From UBA1141 sp963665155 (GTDB lineage Bacteria > Chloroflexota > Dehalococcoidia > Lucifugimonadales > UBA3495), in assembly GCA_963665155.2 (NCBI GenBank), contig CAXXFI010000002.1, positions 744,001-808,000 on the forward strand: DNA of 64,000 bases, read 5' to 3'. The notes beneath the pieces were generated by a model that did not search any database, was not told where the DNA came from, and saw only the letters and a program-made list of their open reading frames with translations. The translations under genes and the position numbers were made by a program. Shown here piece after piece: positions 18,426-27,815 of this stretch. Numbering within the stretch: the first letter of the stretch is position 1; every line of letters begins with the position of its first letter.

Positions 18426-18872
18426 GTGATAGGTGAAGTGAGGCCAGGTGGAGCTTGCCACAAGGAGAAATTTTCGAAAGACGACCATAGCCGTGCTGGC
18501 CGGTCACCCGGACAAACTCGATCCGGTCAGTGTGAAAGGCTAAACCTAGATTCCTTACATCGCTTTATGCTCCGTTGGCTAGATCACGCTCAGGTGGAGG
18601 GGATCGGAGGGATCATAGACCATTTCTATACCGAGTTCGGTGCCAAACCTAGAAGCGGTGAGTTTACGCTCCTTGGAAGGAGCGCATTATTGCAATACAG
18701 GTATGCCTTCACTAATAATTCACCGGGCGTGGTATCCGTTTCCAAGCCTTTTGTACCTGCATTAGCCCTAGCTGCGGCACAATTGGCTTCGCCACTGCTC
18801 TTTGCATACGAGGTCCGAAGGACTGAGCCCGGCGAATGCATCACGGTCACTTATCCCCGAGACGAGAAATGA
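18426..18872 (+). CDS. Hypothetical protein
   Basis: Not recognised. The frame of 148 codons has protein-like composition from about residue 45 (SLHRFMLRWLDHAQVEG, then KPFVPALALAAAQLASPLLF), and a start at ATG 18567 would be as likely as the listed one. It lies between the toxin pair and the TerB cassette on the same strand. The 292 bp that follow before the TerB gene hold no other gene. It may be a fragment. Confidence 0.35.
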   Translation: MIGEVRPGGACHKEKFSKDDHSRAGRSPGQTRSGQCERLNLDSLHRFMLRWLDHAQVEGIGGIIDHFYTEFGAKPRSGEFTLLGRSALLQYRYAFTNNSPGVVSVSKPFVPALALAAAQLASPLLFAYEVRRTEPGECITVTYPRDEK

Positions 18873-19164
18873 GACAGACCCTTGGTGGGTTATAGCAGCC
18901 AATTGAGAGACACACTTTGAGTGGGATGCCTCACAGGCGCTAGCCCCATCCAACCGGGGAACAGTCTCCCGGATCTTGGTTTCAACACGACATCTTCTCA
19001 CTGCCGTGCCTGAACACTTGGAACAGCATCGCGACGCTGAAGCCGCAAGAGTGCGAGATGGTCTGACACTGCGGCGACATCCCATCCGGAATTGTCGAAT
19101 TCTCCGAGGAAGATAGTACAGCAGGAACGGCACCCTTTCAGAGGCAATCGATTCTGGGGGCAGA

Positions 19165-21420
19165 TTGAATATTTTCCGAATGTTCCAGCGATGGCTACAA
19201 GGGCTGAGTGGCAATGCCAGGGCGGGGAGAGCACTCCAACAAGAGAGGAGGTTACGAGCAAATCCCGCCTCACGGTCGCCAACGTCTCCCCAGGTAAGAC
19301 AGGTTTCCACGGACATTGGCGAAGTCAAGCGCTCCTCTCAGGGAGATACCAGCACTCCTGCCGTTACCGCACTGAAATGGGTGAGTTACGAGGAAACGGC
19401 GGTAGTGGCCGGGCGCAACATCGGTGGGATGGTCTATCTTGGGCCGGAGCAAAGACGAGGAGGCCTATCCGCGACGTGGAGGCCCACTATCGTTCCAACT
19501 CTTCCGGTCGCCGCCTCCGGACCTGATATTTCCGGGGATGGCATGCCATACTGGCCCGGCTACAGTGACATCAGCCCAAGTGCCCGCGCGGCGTACCTTG
19601 ACTGGCTGGCCACCGGCCGGTCGGACCGGCGATATGGAGTCGGGCATGTTTTTCTCTACTTCTATGGGCTGGAACGACGCTTTTTCATTGACTCACCAGA
19701 TCCGCACGAGCGTCGCATCATAATTGACGAGGTCGACAGACTGCTCCAGATCTATGGAGACCACAGGTCCGTCCGTCGATACTTTGACTCTTTTCTTGAC
19801 GCAGCGAGGGCTTCCTTGGCGTCTGACGAAGAGCTGAAGCCCAGATACTGGACCGCAGGGTACGAATTGCCTCTTGGCCTCCGCGTCGCCCTGGGCCGCA
19901 GGGCTGGCGACGGCCTGCCCCTGAACGCCGACTGGGCGCTGAGCTGGTACTGCGCCCATCCGGACTACACCTTCAGGACAGCAGCATCTCGCGCATTCCC
20001 TGAATTCCAGGTCCTTTTCAGCATCCTTTTTGCCGAAGGGTATCCTGCCGGCATGAAGATCCCCCTACCCAAGCGGACCCTCCGTGCGCAATACCAATCA
20101 GCCTCGTCGGAGTTTGAAGTCGGTCTCGAGGAATACATCGGCGCCGTGCCCGACATATCCCGCATCACCCAGCCCTTGAATGCCGCAAGAAATCTGGTCG
20201 AAGAGGCCACTGACTCCTTGGACAAATACAGCCGGTTCCTGGGACGCAATCCCAATGGGAGAGGGACGATAGAAGCACACGCACTGTTGCCCGAGCGTCT
20301 GTGGGAGGTATTCCCCAGCTCTGAGATGGACAGCCTTCGTGAATGGGCCGAGGGAATCATCGGCGGCGGAGGCCTGTGTCCCGTAGAAGCGGTCGTCGAA
20401 CGCCTTGAGGGAGCAGTCCCCGAGATCATTGGAAAGCGGCAGTTAACCGATGCTGCCGACGCCTTGGCCCGCCTGTCGGTGGGCATGGCGCCCGATCCGA
20501 GATTCGCACTCCGGTCCCCGAAATGGGGAGAGCCTATCGTTTTGTTCGTCCTGCCGGAGGGCGTTACCCGCCTGGAGGCCGTCAGCGACAAGTACAGGAG
20601 CCTCCTGATTTCAGTTGCCATAGGGAGTTTCGTGGCCCAAGCCGACGAATCGGTCGGTGAATCGGAATTGCTCGCTCTGGCCGCAGCCATTGACCGCGAT
20701 CCTGACCTCGCTGAAGGGGAGCGCTCCCGCCTGAAAGCGAATCTGAAATGGATGATGGTGGTGAGGCCTGACCTGTCATTGCTGCGAAGACATCTCCGGA
20801 ATGCTTCCAGTGAGACCTCCCACGAGATGGGCCAGATTGCCCTTTCAATTGCGGCCTCCGACGGAGTGATCAGTGGAAGGGAAGTAGCCGCTCTTGAAAG
20901 ACTCTACACCGCATTGGGCCTGGAGACGGGAGGGATTTACTCTGCGCTCCACAGCCTGACCTCGGCCGATGATCCCGTGACTGTAGTTCCTCCCGCGGAA
21001 GGCCAACCCGGCTTTGCCATACCACCGCGCTCTGACTCCGAAGGACCGTTGAGCCTAGACGCAGACAGGGTCGCTGCCGTGATGACCAACACCGCGCGTG
21101 TCAGTGCCCTACTGAACGAGATCTTCCAGGACGAGGAGCCGGAGGAGGAACCCGCCGAGGAGCATAGCCAAGCTGACAACGAGTTCGGTGGTCTGGACGA
21201 AAAGCACGCGGCCTTTCTTGGTGAACTGATCTCACGCCTCCACTGGGACGAGGACGAATACCGCACGCTGGCCCGCCAGTTCAGGCTCCTGCCGGACGGT
21301 GCCATGGAAACAGTGAACGAGTGGTCCCACGGGCGATTCGGCGACCTGCTGATCGAAGAAGATAATGGCTTTCTGATCAATTCCGAAGTTAAGGACGAAA
21401 TCCTGGCCGTGGCGGAGTAA
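19165..21420 (+). CDS. TerB-N / TerB / TerB-C multidomain protein
   Basis: A 751-residue protein. TerB-N is seen at about residues 125-290 (MPYWPGYSDISPSARAAYLD, then GVGHVFLYFYGLERRFF and LPLNADWALSWY). A central helical TerB domain follows near 470-590 with acidic metal-type pairs (SDGVISGREVAALERLY), and TerB-C is at the end (FRLLPDGAMETVNEWSHGRFGD). An acidic linker (EDEEPEEEPAEEHS type) separates the last two. The start is TTG 19165 behind GGGGGCAG, or ATG 19180. TerB-N/TerB-C proteins were linked by comparative genomics to an ATPase and a superfamily II helicase as a DNA-processing stress or defence system. The next two genes are those partners, 5 bp and an overlap away. Confidence 0.85.
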   Translation: MNIFRMFQRWLQGLSGNARAGRALQQERRLRANPASRSPTSPQVRQVSTDIGEVKRSSQGDTSTPAVTALKWVSYEETAVVAGRNIGGMVYLGPEQRRGGLSATWRPTIVPTLPVAASGPDISGDGMPYWPGYSDISPSARAAYLDWLATGRSDRRYGVGHVFLYFYGLERRFFIDSPDPHERRIIIDEVDRLLQIYGDHRSVRRYFDSFLDAARASLASDEELKPRYWTAGYELPLGLRVALGRRAGDGLPLNADWALSWYCAHPDYTFRTAASRAFPEFQVLFSILFAEGYPAGMKIPLPKRTLRAQYQSASSEFEVGLEEYIGAVPDISRITQPLNAARNLVEEATDSLDKYSRFLGRNPNGRGTIEAHALLPERLWEVFPSSEMDSLREWAEGIIGGGGLCPVEAVVERLEGAVPEIIGKRQLTDAADALARLSVGMAPDPRFALRSPKWGEPIVLFVLPEGVTRLEAVSDKYRSLLISVAIGSFVAQADESVGESELLALAAAIDRDPDLAEGERSRLKANLKWMMVVRPDLSLLRRHLRNASSETSHEMGQIALSIAASDGVISGREVAALERLYTALGLETGGIYSALHSLTSADDPVTVVPPAEGQPGFAIPPRSDSEGPLSLDADRVAAVMTNTARVSALLNEIFQDEEPEEEPAEEHSQADNEFGGLDEKHAAFLGELISRLHWDEDEYRTLARQFRLLPDGAMETVNEWSHGRFGDLLIEEDNGFLINSEVKDEILAVAE

Positions 21421-21425
21421 GGACA

Positions 21426-22721
21426 ATGGATAGACCCAGGATAAGAACTCGCGAACGGGATGCCATCGTCCGAGCCCTCAGTGCCGGTGTGGTGCCTAGA
21501 GTCGGGCTGCAGCACATCCAGGTCGGCCGCAGCCGGGAAATAGAGGAACTCCTCAGGGACATGGACCGCATTGCGGAAGGCGGCTCCACCATCCGATTCA
21601 TAATCGGGGAGTACGGGTCAGGGAAGACGTTCTTCTTGAATCTGGTCAGACAGATAGCCATGGAAAAGCGGATGGTCGTGCTGTCGGCAGACATTTCCCC
21701 GGACCGCCGGCTCCACGCCACGGGCGGCCAAGCCCGTTCCCTCTATGCTGAGATGGCCCGCAATACATCCACTATCAGCAGGCAGGACGGAGGGGCAATG
21801 CCATCGGTGGTGGAAAGGTTTGCCACTGAAGCCGTGAGCATGGCCGAGAAAACGGGACGGGATGCCAACAGCGTAATCCGTGAAAAGCTGGCGCACCTCG
21901 AGGAAATGGTCGGAGGGTATGATTTCGCAACCGTAATTTCCCGGTACTGGGAAGGATATGACGCCGGTAATGAAGACCTCAAAACAGCGGCGCTGAGGTG
22001 GCTCCGGGGAGAATATTCCACCAGGACAGAGGCCCGCAGAGACCTCGGGGTACGCACCATCGTCGACGACGCCAACCTGTACGACCAATTGAAGCTGATG
22101 GCCGGTTTCGCCAGGGAGGCGGGCTACCAGGGGGTCGTGGTCTCGCTCGACGAGATGGTCAACCTGTACAAGCTTGTCTCCTCCCAGGCGAGGCAGTCCA
22201 ACTACGAGCAGATTCTCCGCATCCTGAACGACGTGCTCCAAGGCACCGCACAGCATGTCGGGTTCCTGATGGGAGGGACTCCGGAATTTCTGATGGATAC
22301 CCGTCGAGGTCTGTACAGTTACGCAGCCCTGCAGTCCCGGCTGTCAGAAAACACATTCGCGAGAGACGGAATGGACGACCTGTCAGGTCCGGTCATACGG
22401 CTTGCCAACCTCACGCCTGAGGACATGTTCGTCCTTCTTACGAATATCCGCCGGGTGATGCAGGATGAAGACAACCAAGTCCCTGATGAGGCGCTCACCG
22501 CATTCATGACCCACTGTTCCACAAGGATAGGAGACGCGTATTTCAGGACCCCCAGGAACACCGTCAAAGAATTCGTGAACATGCTCTCCGTGCTGGAGCA
22601 GAATCCCGGCGCCGACTGGCGCGACCTGGTGGGGTCTGTGAAGCCCGAAGACGACGGGAACCTGGACTCCGAAATGGTCGAAACGGACGAGGATGATGAA
22701 CTCGTATCCTTCAAGCTCTAG
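21426..22721 (+). CDS. BrxD-like P-loop ATPase (DUF2791, BREX ATP-binding family)
   Basis: A 431-residue ATPase: Walker A GEYGSGKTFFLNLVRQ near residue 62, Walker B GVVVSLDEMVNLYK near residue 240, then a sensor segment VGFLMGGTPEFLMDTRRGLY and TFARDGMDDLSGPVIRLANL. This matches DUF2791 proteins, the family of BrxD in type 2 BREX systems. It begins 5 bp after the TerB gene and overlaps the helicase gene by 29 bp. No PglX methylase, PglZ or PglW/Y is visible here, so it is not a BREX locus but the smaller TerB-ATPase-helicase arrangement. It probably loads or controls the helicase. Confidence 0.8.
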   Translation: MDRPRIRTRERDAIVRALSAGVVPRVGLQHIQVGRSREIEELLRDMDRIAEGGSTIRFIIGEYGSGKTFFLNLVRQIAMEKRMVVLSADISPDRRLHATGGQARSLYAEMARNTSTISRQDGGAMPSVVERFATEAVSMAEKTGRDANSVIREKLAHLEEMVGGYDFATVISRYWEGYDAGNEDLKTAALRWLRGEYSTRTEARRDLGVRTIVDDANLYDQLKLMAGFAREAGYQGVVVSLDEMVNLYKLVSSQARQSNYEQILRILNDVLQGTAQHVGFLMGGTPEFLMDTRRGLYSYAALQSRLSENTFARDGMDDLSGPVIRLANLTPEDMFVLLTNIRRVMQDEDNQVPDEALTAFMTHCSTRIGDAYFRTPRNTVKEFVNMLSVLEQNPGADWRDLVGSVKPEDDGNLDSEMVETDEDDELVSFKL

Positions 22722-24930
22722 CACATCCCCATCCGCCGCATTCGACAGGCTCGCCGAGCCCGTCCGACGCTGGATCTGGGACAAGGGTTGGGGAGAGTTG
22801 CGTGATATCCAGGAGCGCGCGATATTCACCCTTCTGGACGGCGAAAGAGATCTGATCATCGCTGCTCCCACCGCCGGGGGTAAGACCGAGGCGGCATTTC
22901 TTCCGCTTATTTCCTCCGTGCTGGCCTCACCAGGAGGTGGCGGATTCGACCTGGTCTACGTGGCGCCTCTCAAGGCGCTCATCAACGACCAACTGGGACG
23001 CATGGAGGATCTGTGCAAGCGAACAGACCTTCCAGTCTACCCTTGGCACGGGGATATTTCGCAGGGGGTGAAGTCCCGCGCCCGGGCCAACCCGAAAGGG
23101 ATACTGCTGATCACCCCGGAATCCCTTGAGGCCATGTTTGTCCTCAGGGGCCTTCAGATTCCCTCCCTGTTCATGGGCACCCACGCCATCATCATAGATG
23201 AACTCCATGCGCTGTTGGACAACGAAAGGGGCGTGCATCTTCGGTCCCTTCTCAGCCGCCTGGAGCACGCTGTCGGCCGAGAGATCAGACGGGTGGGCCT
23301 GTCTGCCACATTGAGCGAGATGGAAATCGTCAGGGAATATCTGCGCCCGGGAAATCCCGAGTCCGTGGATCTTCTGGAAGGCGATTCGGCTGGCGCCGAG
23401 CTCAGAATTCAGATTCGTGGCTATATCGAAGGAGATGACACGGATCCTGAGGGCGACTCGGCCAAGCGGGAAGTGACAAAGCACCTGTTCTCTAATTTGA
23501 GAGGCAAGCCCAACCTCGTCTTTGCCGGATCACGACAGAACGTGGAGTGGTACGCCGACGCCCTTAGAGAAATGTCTGAGAAAGCCAAGGTGCCGGTGGA
23601 TTTTCTGCCCCATCACGCCAACCTCTCCCGTGAGCACCGGACCGACCTGGAAAAGAGCCTCAAAACCAGGCGCACAACCACCGCCATATGCACGTCCACC
23701 CTGGAACTTGGAATCGACATAGGCGACATCGAATGCGTTGCGCAGATTGGCCCTCCGTTTTCAGTGGCATCGCTCCGCCAAAGGCTCGGACGTTCCGGAA
23801 GGCGACCCGGGCAGCCTGCCGTGTTGCGGATGTATGCGATCGAGCGAGAAACGCAGGCGGACTCCCACCCGTTGGAGCGCCTTCACCTGGACCTGGTCCG
23901 CTCGATCGCCATGGTGAAGCTGTTGAGAGAGAGGTGGTGTGAACCTCCCGCTCCCCAGGAGCTGCATCTATCGACCCTCTGCCATCAGGTACTCTCCGTC
24001 ATCGCAGAACGGGGAGGGGTGAATGCCGGACCACTGTACGATGTGCTTTGCCGGACGGGACCCTTTAAAAAGGTAAGTCCAGCAATGTTCGCGCTCCTTC
24101 TGCGCGACCTCGGTTCAGCAGACACGGCATTGATTGAACAGGCACCAGACGGGACCCTCCTGTTGGGGCCTCAGGGCGAGAGACTCGTGGAGCATTACAG
24201 TTTCTACGCCGTGTTCCAAAGCACCGAGGAATTCAGGGTTGTAGCAAGGGGCAGGCAGATTGGTTCCTTGCCCGCCACTAACGTGTTCGTTCCTGACATG
24301 ACCATCATTTTTTCTGGCAAACGCTGGCGCATCACCCAGGTACACAGCAAAGACCGGGTGATTGAGGTTTCCGAGGACAGGACGGGCCGTCCGCCTCCCT
24401 TTGGCGGAACCGGCGGCCAGGTACATGACCGCATCATTGAGACTATGCGGGACGTACTCGCCGAGAAGGAGATTCCTGCGTATCTTGATGGTGTCGCCGC
24501 ACGTCTGCTGGAAGGCGCAAGGTCCGAATTTCTACGCCTCAATCTCGACAAGCATTCAATTTGCAGTATCGGGGAGAAGAGCGCCTTGGTAGCCACCGGG
24601 GCGGGGACCGTCAAGACTACCACGCTGGCGCTGTGGCTCAGGAATATGGGCTACACGGCTTCGGTTCACCATGGGTTCTTGGAAGTGGAAAACAAATCAG
24701 CTGACAAGTCAGTTGAATCAGCGCTGCGAAGTATTGCAGAATCTTCTCCGGACTTGAGCCGCATCTCCCTGCGTGGACTCGAAGAATGCATGTCAGAAAA
24801 ATTTCACCGCTACCTCAGCCCCGACTTGCTATACGAGGACGCGATAACAAGTGTCGTTGACTTGACAGCAATGCCTAAGCTGGCCAAAAACATAATTGGA
24901 GAATCTTGCCAGAATCTCACCTCCTCTTAA
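22693..24930 (+). CDS. DEAD/DEAH-box superfamily II helicase, Lhr/BrxHI-like
   Basis: A 745-residue helicase with motif I APTAGGKTEAAF, motif II IIIDELHALL, motif III VGLSATLSEM, motif IV-like LVFAGSRQNVEWYADAL, motif V STLELGIDIGDIECV and motif VI RQRLGRSGRRPGQP. The C-terminal 350 residues form the winged-helix and beta-rich part of Lhr-like proteins. ATG 22693 lies inside the end of the ATPase gene, so translation is coupled. BrxHI of BREX type 2 is of this kind and is also paired with BrxD. The role is probably unwinding or remodelling of foreign or damaged DNA, inferred from the partners. Confidence 0.85.
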   Translation: MMNSYPSSSSTSPSAAFDRLAEPVRRWIWDKGWGELRDIQERAIFTLLDGERDLIIAAPTAGGKTEAAFLPLISSVLASPGGGGFDLVYVAPLKALINDQLGRMEDLCKRTDLPVYPWHGDISQGVKSRARANPKGILLITPESLEAMFVLRGLQIPSLFMGTHAIIIDELHALLDNERGVHLRSLLSRLEHAVGREIRRVGLSATLSEMEIVREYLRPGNPESVDLLEGDSAGAELRIQIRGYIEGDDTDPEGDSAKREVTKHLFSNLRGKPNLVFAGSRQNVEWYADALREMSEKAKVPVDFLPHHANLSREHRTDLEKSLKTRRTTTAICTSTLELGIDIGDIECVAQIGPPFSVASLRQRLGRSGRRPGQPAVLRMYAIERETQADSHPLERLHLDLVRSIAMVKLLRERWCEPPAPQELHLSTLCHQVLSVIAERGGVNAGPLYDVLCRTGPFKKVSPAMFALLLRDLGSADTALIEQAPDGTLLLGPQGERLVEHYSFYAVFQSTEEFRVVARGRQIGSLPATNVFVPDMTIIFSGKRWRITQVHSKDRVIEVSEDRTGRPPPFGGTGGQVHDRIIETMRDVLAEKEIPAYLDGVAARLLEGARSEFLRLNLDKHSICSIGEKSALVATGAGTVKTTTLALWLRNMGYTASVHHGFLEVENKSADKSVESALRSIAESSPDLSRISLRGLEECMSEKFHRYLSPDLLYEDAITSVVDLTAMPKLAKNIIGESCQNLTSS

Positions 24931-25077
24931 TTGAGTGGCAGTGAAGGCTTCAGCTAACCTTTTCGCCGAAGAGAGACAACCGCGGCGGCGGAATGGTGGC
25001 CCACCTGCAGGGTGAAGAGGGGCTGGGTTGGTTCAGAGAGAAAATGTCGGGGAAATTTGGAGAGGGCCGACAATGGG

Positions 25078-25216
25078 CTAAACGTCGTCCGGTTCGCCTG
25101 ATCGCAGAGAACCTGTGTTCTCCTTACTGCGCTTGAGGCGGTAGCTCTCGCCGTTTATCTCCAGGATGTGGACGTGGTGGGTGAGCCGGTCCAACAGTGC
25201 TCTGGTCAGACGTTCC
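25078..25216 (-). pseudogene. istB: IstB C-terminal tail fragment A
   Basis: The minus strand reads ERLTRALLDRLTHHVHILEI, then NGESYRLKRSKENTG, the end of IS21-family IstB, and stops at 25078. Nothing upstream continues the protein. It would complement the fragment at 17279-17473, but lies on the opposite strand. Confidence 0.7.
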
Positions 25217-25557
25217 GAGGCTAAGTCCGCTGTCCACTTGGCTTGACCCCAGAAAGCCGATCCGGGATCAAGGTTAGGATTCCGGACAATGGTCTTGCCC
25301 CATTTCCTGTACCAGGCATAGTGCGATCGACCGGCTACATAGCTGGTTTGCCTAGGCGAATCCGGAGTTGCTGAATGTCAATGGCGGAGGTATGTTGGGC
25401 CACTGGGGCGGAGTAAAACTGTACCACCTAGTGTGTTCATGTCCACCGAAAAAGTCCGAGCTAAGTGGCCAGCATAAATGTCCGTGCCAATTGTTGAGGG
25501 AAATGCCCTGCAGACGGGTGGGGCAGCAGATGGCAGGCAGGAAGGTCTTGATGCAAC

Positions 25558-25655
25558 CTATTCTTCGTGAGGCTCGTCTGAAGGTTGGGAGACAGCGCTC
25601 TCCCTGCTACGCTTGAGACGGTAGCTGTCGCCGTTCATCTCCAGGATGTGGGCCC
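25558..25655 (-). pseudogene. istB: IstB C-terminal tail fragment B
   Basis: A second, diverged version of the same tail (HILEMNGDSYRLKRSRES) about 0.4 kb from fragment A and in the same orientation. Two IstB ends in a row suggest two successive IS21 insertions, both nearly erased. Confidence 0.6.
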
Positions 25656-25849
25656 ACAAAAGCCAGGGTCTCCAAGGGAGGTCTGGCCGGAAAGCCATTG
25701 GCCGGGTTTCGCGCTACGCCAAGCAGACGTATTCCAGTCTTATACGGTATAATGGTATATGTAATACGTTTCAATAACCAACTGTTACTTCGATAATCGA
25801 CGTTAAGAAAACGACGGCTTGGGGAGAATCGGGGTTTCCGTCCGAGTTT

Positions 25850-26292
25850 CTAGGGACCCCCCTGCCCCAGGGCGAGGACGTGGCGGACCCCGGCCTCTGT
25901 AACGTCCAGTTGAGCTGATATTTCCGAAGGGCTACGGCCTGACGCCCAAGGGCCGGTTCACCTGCCTCAGATTGCGGCGTTCCGAAAGAACTGGGGGAGG
26001 TCCTGGCCGGGAGGACACGTAAATGGGAATGGACACCGAAAACCGGAAAGTGCTGTTTGAAGTCGAGATCCTTGACCCATCAGACGAGGGCCGCTGCTTC
26101 GTGTGCCACTCCTGGGTACAGCCCATGCACACGGTGCGTCCCCGCGGCGGCGACTACGGCAGGTACGCCTGCTTCGCACACGTATCCGAGGTCATGACCA
26201 CGTGGGACGACCACGAAGAAACCCAGGGTGGTGAGAGAAGATGACGCTTTACGCCGAGAAGCTGTTGCCCCACAACATAGAAGCCGAGGAGG
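25850..26292 (+). repeat. 443-bp direct repeat, copy 2
   Basis: Matches 12111-12553 base for base as far as read. After GAAGCCGAGGAGG the sequence departs, so that dnaB continues only in copy 1. Upstream, copy 2 has no ISAs1 end, so the common border at CTAGGGACCC is not simply the IS junction. Confidence 0.9.
26023..26244 (+). CDS. Small Cys/His protein of a phage-type replication block, copy 2
   Basis: Identical to the 73-residue product at 12284-12505, with the same ribosome-binding site and the same ATGA overlap with the next frame. Here it stands at the left edge of the element with the packaging-type ATPase. The function is not recognised. Confidence 0.6.
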   Translation: MGMDTENRKVLFEVEILDPSDEGRCFVCHSWVQPMHTVRPRGGDYGRYACFAHVSEVMTTWDDHEETQGGERR

Positions 26293-26372
26293 AGAAGATA
26301 TTCCCCACTGAAGATGCTCCCGATGCCAAGTCAGAGCCAATTGGCTTCGCCCATCTGTTCGAGAATGCTTAA
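26241..26372 (+). pseudogene. dnaB start fused to a foreign tail
   Basis: Codons 1-17 are those of DnaB (MTLYAEKLLPHNIEAEE); the remaining 26 (KIFPTEDAPDAKSEPIGFAH and a short end) come from another gene and stop at 26372. This is the result of an in-frame deletion that removed nearly all of dnaB. The tail is not recognised. Confidence 0.6.
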
Positions 26373-26420
26373 GTACGACAGGAACGGCGGTGCCTTCCGT
26401 TACCTATTTGGGGGTGAATA

Positions 26421-26951
26421 ATGACACAGGAGCACCAAGAAGCATCCGGTATCCACGTCCAGGACAACCCAGCCCAACTTGCCCCACGCCCTCCAATAGA
26501 CGCTGATGGCCCAACCATCGCCGGGGGAGTTGGCGAGGATCCCAAGGAAAAGAAACCCGGCCAGAAGAAGGTTCCCCTTCCGGCCAGCGTGGTGAAATTC
26601 CCGCTACTAACCGGTAGCCGCGCCATTGCCGACATAACCGAATACCCTCGTTTTGCGTTCACTCAAGAGGAAGCCGACACCCTCTCTCAAGCCATTGCCG
26701 ACTTGGGGATGGAATTCACGCCAGCGATAAACGTGCTTTTGCTGGCCGTGGGCATAGTTGCTGGCAAAGGCATGGGATACGCGATGTGGCTTAAGTCCGG
26801 GAAACCGCCGCTGGCCGCTGACGGCACACCGCAGCCGCGGCCACAACCTCAAGCACAACCTCAACCTGACCATACTCCGGACATTGGCGAACTGTCCGCC
26901 GCACTGTCGGACGGACCGGCTGACTCCGGGACAAGTGAATATGATGGCTAA
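26421..26951 (+). CDS. Hypothetical protein with one membrane-like segment, element gene
   Basis: A 176-residue protein with a Pro-rich N-terminus, a hydrophobic helix (FTPAINVLLLAVGIVAGKG) near residue 100 and a Pro/Gln-repeat tail (PQPRPQPQAQPQP). ATG 26421 follows GGGGGTGAATA. It is first in a run of four tightly packed genes (26421-27940) that includes the ATPase. A virion-membrane or conjugative-type role is conceivable but nothing recognisable proves it. Confidence 0.55.
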   Translation: MTQEHQEASGIHVQDNPAQLAPRPPIDADGPTIAGGVGEDPKEKKPGQKKVPLPASVVKFPLLTGSRAIADITEYPRFAFTQEEADTLSQAIADLGMEFTPAINVLLLAVGIVAGKGMGYAMWLKSGKPPLAADGTPQPRPQPQAQPQPDHTPDIGELSAALSDGPADSGTSEYDG

Positions 26952-27168
26952 CTCAGGACAACAGGCCAGAGAACCACAACTAACTACGCCTTTCGGGCGC
27001 TTGGCTTGGGACTTGTACGTCGAAGAGGTGCTGTCCCGGATGGGACAACTGGTCGATGGCATGGGAATGATGGTCAAGGCGTTCCTTGAAGGGATGGAAG
27101 ACCAGATCATAGACGTGGCTGAAACCATCGACCAGGGCGTTGGCCGAAGTAAGGGCCGACCAAAGTGA
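26941..27168 (+). CDS. Small helical protein, element gene
   Basis: A 75-residue protein (MMANSGQQAREPQLTTPFGR, then WDLYVEEVLSRMGQLVDGM), mostly amphipathic helix with a basic end (GRSKGRPK). It overlaps the previous gene by 11 bp and ends 11 bp before the ATPase gene. Not recognised. Confidence 0.5.
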   Translation: MMANSGQQAREPQLTTPFGRLAWDLYVEEVLSRMGQLVDGMGMMVKAFLEGMEDQIIDVAETIDQGVGRSKGRPK

Positions 27169-27179
27169 GGAAGTGAGAG

Positions 27180-27815
27180 ATGTCGAGGAAACGGGGCCCG
27201 TTTAACTTCAAGACCGACGACCGGATAGCGGTAACCGGCCAACCGGGCACCGGCAAATCGGTTTTCACCATGTACCTGGCCACTCTGATTCCCGAGGACC
27301 GTCTGCTGATCGTGGACCCCTTGGACCAATACCGCCAGTTCCCGGACAAGTGCCGCTACGTACCATTAGACGTTGACCCTGAGAAGGAATTCAATGACCT
27401 TGCCAAACAAATATTAGCCCGCGGCAACGTCACGGTGTTCGTAGAGGAAGCCCAAAGGTACCTGCCCCAGGACATGTCTATCGGCAGGGACACCATGGCA
27501 ATGCTGAATAGGAGGCGAAACTACGGGATAGGAGTGGTGCCTATCAGCCAACGCCCTCAGCACATCAACAAGAATTTTTGGGATTTAGCCCAAAACATCG
27601 TTTTCTTCCGGTGCGGCCTGGCCACTCGGGACTACCTAAGAAGGTTCATCACGCCCGATGCCAAAACCGCCATCGACCACCTGAAAGACACTCAATTCAT
27701 CTACTACAGCTTGCGGGACGATACCTGGAACAAAGCTATGCTCAAGTTCCCGCAGGACCGGATGCCAGTGGAAGGGGAGAAGGGACCGGCGCCGCGGCTG
27801 GAGGATGTGAAGTAA
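27180..27815 (+). CDS. HerA/FtsK-superfamily ATPase, packaging-ATPase-like
   Basis: A compact 211-residue ATPase: Walker A AVTGQPGTGKSVFTMYLA at residue 20, VDPLDQYRQF, Walker B TVFVEEAQRYLP, the sensor GVVPISQRPQHINKNFWDLA, and an Arg-rich segment (FFRCGLATRDYLRRF). The small size and the gene order with short membrane proteins recall A32/FtsK-like genome-packaging ATPases of tailless membrane-containing phages. Inovirus Zot proteins and plasmid HerA-like ATPases are alternatives. Good start: GAGGAAGTGAGAG then ATG. The stop overlaps the next start (TAATG). The superfamily call is firm, the packaging role inferred. Confidence 0.7.
   Translation: MSRKRGPFNFKTDDRIAVTGQPGTGKSVFTMYLATLIPEDRLLIVDPLDQYRQFPDKCRYVPLDVDPEKEFNDLAKQILARGNVTVFVEEAQRYLPQDMSIGRDTMAMLNRRRNYGIGVVPISQRPQHINKNFWDLAQNIVFFRCGLATRDYLRRFITPDAKTAIDHLKDTQFIYYSLRDDTWNKAMLKFPQDRMPVEGEKGPAPRLEDVK

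Larger units (their letters stand above)
24931..25849. other. 900-bp stretch of IS21 debris
   Basis: Apart from two IstB tail pieces listed separately, no gene is seen. The sequence after the helicase stop has no obvious terminator hairpin. AT-rich sequence with TATA-like runs precedes the second copy of the 443-bp repeat at 25850. Confidence 0.5.

Noticed and set aside
21426..24930. A BREX type 2 locus
   Set aside because: Only the BrxD- and BrxHI-like genes are present. PglW, PglX, PglY and PglZ are missing, and the first gene is a TerB-N/C protein.
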